Source: Cladocopium goreaui
Taxonomy: Eukaryota > Sar > Dinophyceae > Suessiales > Symbiodiniaceae
Length of the DNA stretch: 64,000 nucleotides
NCBI GenBank assembly: GCA_947184155.2
Contig: CAMXCT020004024.1
Location: forward strand, 389,501-453,500
Direction: 5' to 3'
Shown here: positions 21,118 to 33,100 of the stretch, in pieces
How the letters are laid out: each line of letters begins with the position of its first letter
Position numbering within the stretch: position 1 is the stretch's first letter
Translations under genes and position numbers: made by a program
The notes under the pieces: generated by a model
What the model was told of the DNA's origin: nothing
Databases searched by the model: none
What the model saw: the letters and a program-made list of their open reading frames with translations, nothing else

Positions 21118-24100
21118 GAGGGAATCAATCACCATGAAACCACCATGAAATCACCATTGAAACGAAACGTTTCCAGTTGGAAAATATGGCTTTGAAACGT
21201 CATGTGGACTCGGCTCCACGAAGCTCCATTTTTTGGAGGTTCCATGGGTGGAGAACCCACGAAAAGACGTAGGATCTTTGACGCGCAAGTGACGCGACGA
21301 AGGCAAAAAATGTTCCCCTTGGTCAGTTGGGTTGAAAATGGCTTGTTTTTGTCGCAACGATGAGAAAATAGACTTCAGAAATGACTGTATCCTAAAATCT
21401 ATAGCTGAGATACATATTATATATGACATATGATATATCTGTGTTTTATTTGTATCATTTTGTATCAGCATCGTTTTTCTTGAGGTGATGAATTTTAGAT
21501 CAAAGGGAACTGCATGATATGTTGCGTAGGTTGATCATGTGTGTTTTGCAGTGTAGCGTAGGTGGCGGGCATAGGCTCCTCACATAGGCACTTGTCGATT
21601 TCTTACGCAAAGGCAAGATTGTGTAGGCTGAGCTGCTAGCCGCTGACTTCTTTATGTGCCGTGAAAAAGATGCGAAGACTTGCATATTATAATATATATA
21701 TATGTATATATATACACATTATGATTGACAGTGTGTTTGCAGCTTCCGAAGATGGTAGATTGCCTAACAATAGGGGGAGATGTCACAGACGGTTGCCATG
21801 AATTGTCTCTGGGCTCGCCATGTCAGCGATGATCTTGAAGGCTTAGGTGTGGCAAAGCCTGAAGCCGTAACCAAATACTCCAGATGAATTCGTGAAATCC
21901 CATACTTCGTTGGTTAAAGCACCATGTTTGATACTTTTCTCCCCACTATGATTGGTTGATATGTCCCATTTATCCGTTGATTCTCCCAATTTATACGCCC
22001 CATTTATCGCAGCTGCCGAGGTCGTGCGACGTGAAGGCGGTGATGTTGGCAGACGAAAAGCAGCATGGCGTTGAAAAATCGGTGGTCTACCGAGTCCGAG
22101 AAGGAACAATCAATCCATGAATTAATGCGGGGTTATGTAATGTAATGGAATGTAATGTAATGTATACATGGATACACATATGTGTATATATATACTTCAT
22201 TTATTAATGGTTTGATCAAGTTGGTTACATATATATATATATATGTGTGTGTGTGTCATTGTTTGACACCATATTCACCAATAGGGAGGAATAAATATAT
22301 CCACAATAAGGAAATCATGGTGTATATAACGAACTATATACATATATATGCACATCCATTGGTGGGACATCAAAGTCCGATTTAATCATTAGAAATACGT
22401 ATTGAATGGGATCCATGCGCAACTTCATGGGGTATGTAACCAACTATAATGGCAATGGTCGGTGCTTTTAATTTTTGGGATATTGATTAGTGGGATATGT
22501 GTGGCATAACCCACTGGAACACAAGTTTGAGCCAATCTCAAGAATAATCAGTTGGAATATATATATATAATATATATATAATATATAATATATATATATA
22601 TATTGGTTTACCTTCTGGTATTTGAAGATACAAACCTCCAATCGCCTCCAGAGACAAAACAAGCATTTTTCCTGGTGAATCTGTGAATTTCCCAGCTGAC
22701 ATCGGCTTCGCAATGCTCTGCGGTGTGCCTGTGTGTGAGGCACATTGAAATTAGGGCAACTTGAGAATTGAGAATTTTAAGCCATTTCGAGTTTGCGTGG
22801 TATACCAAAGTTTGCGGGATCAAAACCTATTAGTTCTACGGTATACCAAAGTATCAAAAGCCATCAAAAACATGATTATACATCATTACACCACATTTTG
22901 GTGGGATGGTTACATCCATAAATCCAGCGAGCTTCTCGTCTTCAACATCCCGGGTGATCCATGGCCAGAGTTCTCCGAGGCAGCAGTTGGACTTGCACTC
23001 TCTGATCCATCACAGCGTTCCCTCCTGCAGGCCAGGCGGATTTCCTTGCTCCGCATTCGCGGCTGAACATGTCGTGCCTTTCGCGGCTCACCCGCAGGAG
23101 CAACCAGGAGCACAAGAATCTGGTGGGAGGTGCCAATCCATCCTGGAGGGGAAAGAAAAGGTGACAGCGAAAGAGAAAAATTCGCGGGAATAGCATCAAG
23201 TTTGGGATCTGTTCTGCTGCAATTTGTGCATGCGGAAGAATTATGGGTGAAGGGGATTGTTTGAAATCTCTGCTTCATTTCTACGAAAGAAACGAAACTG
23301 GAACGACTGGAAATTTGGGACTGCACATTGTTTTGGGCAATCCCGAAGTTTAAGATGGGAAATTCCCAGCCGGGTTCAACATTGACCCAGCATCTCTGGG
23401 CAGGTTCAGCTGAATGCATCTTCAAAGGAATTATCAAAGTCGATGCAGAGGCCATCGTGGAAGGAAGGATTCTCAACTGGGTCCTGGAGTCCGAAAAATA
23501 TGTTGAGTTTAACCAGATTGGAGTTGTCAGGTGCCCACCCAAGCGCTGAAATTTGAGCCCGTTTTTCAGATGCAGATTTCAGACCCATTTCGCGCATTCC
23601 GAGAAAAGCGTCCCAAAAAATGATGTGTCTGGAAAACATCGAGAAACAGGTTGGTGTCAACTTGTTTCATCGATGTCCCTTTCCCCTTGTTGAATAAACG
23701 GGGAGCCCCTTGTTGGACAGTCCAGATTTTTTGCATCCCAAAGGTCAAACAATTTGTACTGCCGCCCTTTCAAACCCATATCTCCAGTTCCTTGCTTCTC
23801 AAAAAAGAAACCACATGTTCTGTTGGCTAAATCCCCCTTGCGTGGTGGTTGAATCATCGAATCTGGTTTGTATATGTATGAACGCCCCAATGACTTCTTG
23901 ATGTGGTAACCCACGTGTTAGCCGCTAACGTCTTGGTTGGTGGGTTGGCTAGATCATATATCAATATATATCATGCTTCACATTGCCCAATATGGATTCT
24001 TTACTCCAAACTAAACCACTCCAAATACATCCATCTTTAGGCTCCACACCCATTTGTCGGGCGACTCATTCGATCTTAGTCGCTGGAACCTCCAGGCGCA

Positions 24101-27100
24101 ACAAACGGAGAGCGCTCAGATCGTCCGGTCACTGCTGCTGACGAAAAAATCCAAAGTCAAGGCTCCGCCATGGCTCCGCCACGGTTTCCGTGAAAATGGG
24201 CCCAAAAAGTCCCTGAAAATCCACCAATTTTATGGTGGATTTCATGGGATTGAACCAACAGAACTGATGGATTTCTAGGTGGATTTTTTGATGGCGAAGT
24301 TGGTGAGTTTATAACTCCAATAACTCTTGGGTTGATGGTGAATGTAAAGAAGTAGTTAGATGGTTTGTAAATCAACCTCTAACTGGAGGGGGCATCGACT
24401 TTGATTGTGGGATCCAACCACCATAGACATAGGGGTGGTTTTACATTGGAAATGGTGATAGAAAGGATATGACTTGATATAACGGATGGTTGTGAATATG
24501 GCTGATAGATGTAATATGACTACGATGATGATTGGGGATAGTAATGCGGTAAAGTCAATAAGAAACCATCACCACAAGAAATGTGTATTGACCACCAAAA
24601 AATGATTGGTCCTTATAGAATTTACCAGGTTTATTGAGATCATTTGGTCAGGGGTGTGAATGTTCAACTTTTCAACTGTACCCCAATGAAAGAGCAATTT
24701 TTTACGGGCTGAAACCCCGCAAACTGGAAAAACTATAGTAGTGATAGTAACAATGATAACCCCGATTATGAGAATGATCATGATGGTATCCAGAATGATA
24801 TGAGTTCGGAAATTCCGGGCCCCTGATTTAGCGCAATCGTAGCTACCCATGATGACTGGCAGTTGGGGAACTGGTTTTCATTGAACATTGAGCAGCTGGG
24901 AGAGTCCTAATTGCCTGGAAAAGCCCCCTGTTCAGCGCTTGTTGCCATGAAAATTGTTGGATCGGGACCCTGCAGGCCATGCCTTCCCTGCAGATTCAGG
25001 CGACGCTGGTGGCGCAACTTCATGATGTGTAAAAGAAAAGACCTATGTAGCGTAAATATAAAGTGGGGGTGAAAGTCAGCAATGACACAGACCTGGAAAC
25101 ATGCAGAATCTCGGGTCAGTAATTTTCAGTCATACTGTGCCATACTTATATGTGTATATGTTTTTACACATAAATGAACAAATGCGTGAAAGAGGACCAG
25201 TAGATGAAGATAATATGACAAACCCAATGCCATAAAGAAATATACCATTTGCAACCCTTTGTGGTTCACGGCCTTGGGTTTCCTACATTAGGTTTTAAGC
25301 CAGATAGTTGCTAATATATATACATGAGTTAAATTAGATTATACATTATGACATCATATTAATACGTCGACATATATGATATATCATGATTCTATATTAA
25401 CGTCCAAGATATTTATCATCATGTATACTTCAGAGTTCCTAAGTCTCTAGGATGAAGGGTTTTCAAAATATTTTCTTTTTTGATTTATTTGTGATTTGGA
25501 TACGATTTCCATTTATGATTTTTTTATGGCTTCAAATTGTGGTTATGTTTTTTAATGGTTTTGGATCTGTTTTTTAATGATCTTTTTATGGCTTTGGAAA
25601 TGGTTTTGGGAACCTTGGTGGCACTTCAAGATCAGGTTACCTGTGGTGGGAAAAGGCTTCTTGGAAAGGGAAACTCTAGCAAAATCGATGAAAAACAAAA
25701 ATCATATTTAAAACCATAAAAAGACGTATTCGAAACCATTAAAAAAAAAACATAAGTCATTTTCCCATACATAAAAAAAATATCTGCAAATCATTGAAAA
25801 AACATATTAAAATCGTTTAAAAAAACATAGTTGCCAAAAACGGCATCCTAAAGGATTTAAGAAGTCTGAAATGTATACCATTAATATACCATTAATCATA
25901 TCACATCAATTCATATCATATGCATATCTACCATATTATCGACATTTTGTTTTTCTATATGAGTGAACATGATATCAAAAAAGAGATACCTTGTTTGTTA
26001 TCATATTATCGTTGGAATCATATGGATGTGGGTCAAAGTGGAAGACCTAGGGAACCACAGATGTGAATGTCTAGTTTAGTATTAACCATCCATAATTTTG
26101 GGGTACCTAATTTTGACCCATAGTCATCTTGTGAATTTTCTGTGCCGATGGGCTGATTCCCTCTGTCGGACAGGCGGATGAAGTGACCTGTTCCCACGGT
26201 GCCGCGTTGACCCAACTGGACCCTGAGGAGGCCGAAGAACAACCACGGCCGAGGTGTGATTCGACCCGAAAAAAATGGGGCATTTAGGGCAAAAAGCCAA
26301 GTTTTGGCAGAAATTGGCATGGAAGCAATAGAAATTGGCCAGTTTTACCAACAAGAATTGTGGTTGCCAAAAACATACAGTGGGTTATACAGATATGTGG
26401 CGTTGCCAGCATGCAGATTGAAGCATCGAAGATGGGGGAAGTGAAGACGTTGGCCCTTAAAAAGGAACCAGGATTTGGATTTGACCGGCAATCTGTGATG
26501 CATGGCTTCCGGGTTGCTTCTTTAATATGTTTTATGGAATTGGTCGCCCAAACATGGTCTGATTGATCTGATTGCTCACTTTCCTGGGAGGAACGATGGC
26601 TTGCAGCCAAAATTTTGCTGCGTCGAAGAAGGGAAACATGGAAATGTCATTTGTCTACTCTTGTTAAATGCTGGTTTCGAGAGACTTCGAACATGGAGAA
26701 AGTGGAAGCATAGATTGCAAGATCACAGCCTGCTGGAGGAATTTGACAGTCCTACAAACATTATATAGGTATGTCGATGATGTAATGCTATACGCGGAGA
26801 ATTTACCTATACTGATGAAGATGTTGATGTTGATATTAAGCATTTCCGAGTTTGTGTGCGTTGTCCGTATGTGAATGCTTCCCAAACAATGATTTTGACG
26901 GCCAATTGTGCGTCCACACCTTCTTGTGGCGGGTGAGTATATTGAATTTTTTCATGCTGGCAGCAAACCTAAATACCTTCGATTTTTTGACACCACTTTC
27001 AGTTTCTTTCTGTTCGTTTGGCATCATCTTCCAGGAATTCCAAGTGTTGGCGGGTTGATCAACGAAAAAACTCAATTGAAGCAAGACCCGTGGCAAAGGA

Positions 27101-30100
27101 AAAACATCGAAATTCATGAGCCTCTTCCTGCTGAAGCACCAATCTGTGAGTCCCTGACGAGAGCGGGTTGTGCATCAAGTTTGACTCCGAAAGCTATTTC
27201 ATGAAATGTCTAAAACTTTCCCACAAACTTTTCATGCCATAAACTGGCCGTCCAAAAACCCTCCCCCGTTCTCCATGAACCGCGTTGCGCAGCTCTTCTA
27301 TCTTGCCTCGCGCGGCCTGGATGCAGCAAACGCACGAAGGCAAGAGGGGGATTCTGGTGCCTACCACGTAGGGAATGGGGGAATGGGATGATAACGTTTG
27401 TTCATAGTTTAGGATATTTAGGATCATTCCCCCATAACAAAAAGCACCAGGAAGTCTTCTGACCACAAAAAGTGAGGTCAGGTTGAGGTGGTTTCGCCCA
27501 CAGATATGATGGGATACATACCAATATGAATGATGGCTGTGTCTGAAAATTGGTTCTTACCCAAAAAATTATGGCCATACATGGCTCTGAAATGCCGAAA
27601 ATGATGATTTGCCCTTGAATAAGCGATAGATCTCTATGTTCAGACACACCCAGATGTTGAACAGAGTTGCTAAGCATCTTGCAGTGATGTGATTCGATTT
27701 TGTGGGTTCTATTGGTTGGTTCCCATGGGGTATCCGAACGACGTGACCCATCTTGACCCGTATTTGTCTCAAAACATCTCAAAAAGAAGCGTGGCTCGAT
27801 GGGTCGTAAGTTGTAATCATGTTCCCACATGTTCCGACTAAAATTACCTAAAATGGGGGATCCCTCATGATCAGACACTCAAAAGACCGGTTAAGGGCTG
27901 CTGGTTGATGGGCAATTTGGAGTTATACGAACTGCTTTAAAGGGTGCTCTGAAATCATGCGTATAGATGGATTTAGTCAGAGATAGAGCTATAGGTAGAT
28001 ATTATATATTATATATGGGAAGGAAAACATCAAGATATCAACCAACCCGCAGGTTGCCTGTTGATACTGTTGTTCCGGTTTTACTAAGTGCTTTCAGTAG
28101 GAGAATGGACTGATCCAATTCGGGGAAGAAAGATTTGATCACCTTCCTGCTCCAGATGGATTGAATGATGATAGAATGACTGGTGCTAAACGTATGGAAT
28201 GGGGGAATGAATGATCCAATCCATAACTACATATATCTACCATAACTATGAATAACTATGAACAAACATTATCATCCCATTGCCCCCATTCCTTACGTGG
28301 TAGGCACCAGAATCCCAATGGAAATTTCAGGGACCCGGCGAGGAACAGGCTGGGATTATATACTGATATGCCATTAAAATATAGGAATAGAGACTTATAT
28401 GCCATATATTTATATCTATATGCATATATATATATGTATGACATATGTATATATATATATCATAAGCCACGAATTGATGACTTACCTCAGTTTTTCGGGC
28501 CTGTCCTTGATCAGCCGCTGGCGGCAGGCTGATGCTCAGCGGCTTCCCCATGGATTTGCTCGAGGGCTTGAAGGTGTATTTGAGAAATGGCTGATGTGTG
28601 TGTGTTTGTTTTTCTGAATGCGTGTACGTATATATTATGTTCCAAATAGATATACAATGTTACATGTGTATCTGATATGTATGTAATGTAATGTAATGTG
28701 ATGCAATGCAATGCAATCTAATGTAATGTAATGTAATGTACGGTAATGCATGGTAATGCATGGTAATGCATAGTAATGCATGGTAATGCATGGTAATGCA
28801 TGGTAATGCATGGTAATGCATGGTAATGTATGGTAAGGTATGGTAATGTATGGTAATGTATGGTAATGTATGGTAGTGTATGGTAGTGTATGGTGGTGTA
28901 TGGTAGTGTCTGGTAATGTATGGTAATGTATGGTAGTGTATGGTAGTGTATGGTAGTGTATGGTAGTGTATGGTAATGTATGGTAATGTATGTAAATGCA
29001 TGTAAATGCATGTAAATGCATGTAAATGCATGTAAATGCATGTAAATGCATGTAAATGCATGTAAATGCATGTAAATGCATGTAAATGCATGTAAATGCA
29101 TGTAAATGCATGTAAATGGATGTAAATGGATGTAAATGGATGTAAATGGATGTGTATGTATGTGAATGGATGTGTATGTATGTATGTACGTATGTGTATG
29201 TATGTATGTACGTATGTGTATGTATGTATGTATGTGTATGTATGTATGTGTATGTATGTATGTATGTATGTATGTATGTATGTGTATGTAATGTAATGTA
29301 ATGTTGGATGTAAATGGATGTAAATGGATGTGTATGTATGTGAATGGATGTGTATGTATGTATGTACGTATGTGTATGTATGTATGNNNNNNNNNNNNNN
29401 NNNNNNNNNNNNNNNNNNNNNNNNNNNNNNNNNNNNNNNNNNNNNNNNNNNNNNNNNNNNNNNNNNNNNNNNNNNNNNNNNNNNNNTAATGGTATGGTAA
29501 TGGTATGGTAATGGTATGGTAATGTAATGTAATGGTATGGTAATGTAATGTAATGGTATGGTAATGTAATGTAATGGTATGGTAATGTAATGGTATGGTA
29601 TGGTAATGTAATGGTATGGTATGGTAATGTAATGTAATGGTATGGTAATGTAATGGTATGGTATGGTAATGTAATGGTATGGTATGGTAATGTAATGGTA
29701 TGGTATGGTAATGTAATGTAATGGTATGGTAATGTAATGTAATGGTATGGTAATGTAATGTAATGGTATGGTAATGTAATGTAATGGTAATGTAATGTAA
29801 TGGTATGGTAATGTAATGTAATGGTATGGTAATGTAATGTAATGGTAATGTAATGTAATGTAATGGTAATGTAATGTAATGGTATGGTAATGTAATGTAA
29901 TGGTATGGTAATGTAATGTAATGGTATGGTAATGTAATGTAATGGTAATGTAATGTAATGTAATGGTAATGTAATGTAATGGAATGGTAATGTAATGTAA
30001 TGGTATGGTAATGTAATGTAATGGTATGGTATTGTAATGTAATGGTATGGTAATGTAATGTAATGGTATGGTAATGTAATGTAATGGTATGGTAATGTAA

Positions 30101-33100
30101 TGTAATGGTATGGTAATGTAATGTAATGGTATGGTAATGTAATGGTATGGTAATGGTATGGTAATGTAATGTTATGGTAATGTAATGGTATGGTAATGTA
30201 ATGGTATGGTAATGGTATGTATGGTATGGTAATGGTATGTATGGTATGGTAATGGTATGTATGGTATGGTAATGGTATGTATGGTATGGTAATGTAATGT
30301 ATGGTATGGTAATGTAATGTATGGTATGGTAATGTAATGTATGGTATGGTAATGTAATGTATGGTATGGTAATGTAATGTATGGTAATGTAATGGTATGG
30401 TAATGTAATGTAATGGTATGGTATGGTATGGTAATGTAATGTAATGGTATGGTATGGTAATGTAATGTAATGGTAATGTAATTGTTGGTATGGTACATGG
30501 TATTGTTATGGTATGGTATGGTATGGTATGGGTAATGTATGGTATGTATGGTATGGTAATGGTATGGTATGGTAATGGTATGGTATGGTAATGGTATGGT
30601 ATGGTAATGGTATGGTAATGGTATGGTAATGGTATGGTAATGGTATGGTAATGGTATGGTAATGGTATGGTAATGTAATGTAATGGTATGGTAATGTAAT
30701 GTAATGGTATGGTAATGTAATGTAATGGTATGGTAATGTAATGTAATGGTATGGTATTGTAATGTAATGGTATGGTAATGTAATGTAATGGTATGGTAAT
30801 GGTATGGTTTCATGTTACGGTATATGGGTATGTATGGTATGGTATGTTGGTCATGGTATGTATGGTATGGTGTATGGTATCGGTATGTATGTGTATGGTA
30901 TGTATGGTATGGTATGTATGGTAAATGGTATGTATGGTATGGTAAAATGTTATGGTATGTATGGTATGTATGGTAATGCCTATGGTATGGTTAATGTATG
31001 GTAATGGTATGTATGGTATCGGTATTATGGTATGGGTATGGTAAATGTATGGTAATGGTATGTATGGTAATGGTATGTATGGTAATGGTATGTATGGTAA
31101 TGGTATGTATGGTAATGGTATGTATGGTAATGGTATGTATGGTAATGGTATGTATGGTAATGGTATGTATGGTAATGGTATGTATGGTAATGGTATGTAT
31201 GGTAATGGGATGTATGGTAATGGTATGTATGGTAATGGTATGTATGGTAATGGTATGTATGGTAATGGTATGGTATGTATTGTATGGTATGGATGTATGG
31301 TATGTATGTATGGTATGTTATGTATGGTATGTCATGTATGGTAATGTATGGGTAATGTATGGTACTGTATGTATTGGTATGGTATGGTATGTATTGTATG
31401 GTATGTATGTATGGTATGTAATGTATGGTATGTCTGTATGGTACAATGTATGTAGGTATGTAATGGTATGTATGGTAATGTATGGTATGTATGGTATGTA
31501 TGGTATGTATGGTACTGTATGGTATGTATGAGTATGGTAATGTAATGTATGGTATGGCTACTGGTATGTTGGTATGTATGTAATGTATATAATGTATGTA
31601 ATGTATGTAATGTATGTAATGTATGTAATGTATGTAATGTATGTAATGTATGTAATGTATGTATTGTATGTATTGTATGTATTGTATGTATTGTATGTAT
31701 TGTATGGATTGTATGCATTGTATGCATTGTATGCATTGTATGCATTGTATGCATGTATGTATGCATGTATGTATGTATGGATGGATGGATGTTATGTATG
31801 TTATGTATGTTATGTATGTTATGTATGTTATGTATGTTATGTATGTTATGTATGTTATGTATGTTATGTATGGTATGTATGTTATGTATGTTATGTATGT
31901 TATGTATGTTATGTATGTGTATGTATGTTATGTATGTTATGTATGTTATGTATGTTATGTATGTAATGTATGTAATGTATGTAATGCATGTTATGCATGT
32001 AATGCATGTAATGCATGTAATGCATGTAATGCATGTAATGCATGTAATGCATGTAATGCATGTAATGTATGTTATGTATGTTATGTATGTTATGTAATGT
32101 AATGTTATGTTATGTTATGTAATGTTATGTATGTATGTATGTTATGTATGTAATGTACGTTATGTACGTAATGTACGTTATGTACGTTATGTATGTATGT
32201 ATGTAATGTAATGTTATGTTATGTTATGTTATGTATGTATGTATGTATGTATGTAATGTATGTAGTGTATGTAATGTATGTAATGTATGTAATGTATGTA
32301 ATGTATGTATGTATGTAATGTATGTAATGTATGTAATGTATGTAATGAATGTAATGTATGTAATGTATGTAATGTATGTATGTAATGTATGTATGTAATG
32401 TAATGTATGTATGTATGTATGTATGTATGTCTGTGTGTATGTATGTATGTATGTATGTATGTATGTATGTATGTATATATATGTATATGTATGTATATGT
32501 ATGTATATGTATGTATGTATATGTATGTATATGTATGTATATGTATGTATATGTATGTATGTATGTATATGTATGTATATGTATGTATATGTATGTATAT
32601 GTATGTATATGTATGTATGTATGTATGTATGTGTATGTATGTGTATGTATGTGTATGTATGTGTATGTATGTGTATGTATGTGTATGTATGTGTATGTAT
32701 GTGTATGTATGTATGTATGTATATGTATGTATATGTATGTATATGTATGTATATGTATGTTCATGTATGTATATGTATGTATATGTATGTATATGTATGT
32801 GTATGTATGTGTATGTATGTGTATGTATGTGTATGTATGTGTATGTATGTGTATGTATGTGTATGTATATATGTGTATGTATGTGTATGTATATATGTGT
32901 ATGTATATATGTGTATGTATATATGTGTATGTATATATGTGTATGTATGTGTATGTATGTAACGTATGTAACGTATGTAATGTATGTAATGTAATGCAAT
33001 GTAATGTAATGTAATGCAATGCAATGCAATGTAATGTAAGGTAAGTATGTATGGATGGATGGATGGATGTATTAATGTAATGTTATGTTATGTTATGTTT

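Noticed and set aside
22910..23542. 210-codon minus-strand open frame across the sufD region
   Set aside because: It overlaps exons 4 to 6 of the recognised SufD on the plus strand, is explained as their antisense shadow, and has no recognisable motif.
26231..26253. Extension of sufD exon 9 to the GT at 26254
   Set aside because: It would add about eight residues in a loop of fixed length and leave phase 2, which does not fit the phase 0 start of exon 10.
32219..33029. 266-codon His/Tyr/Ile frames
   Set aside because: Pure TATG/TGTATG microsatellite.
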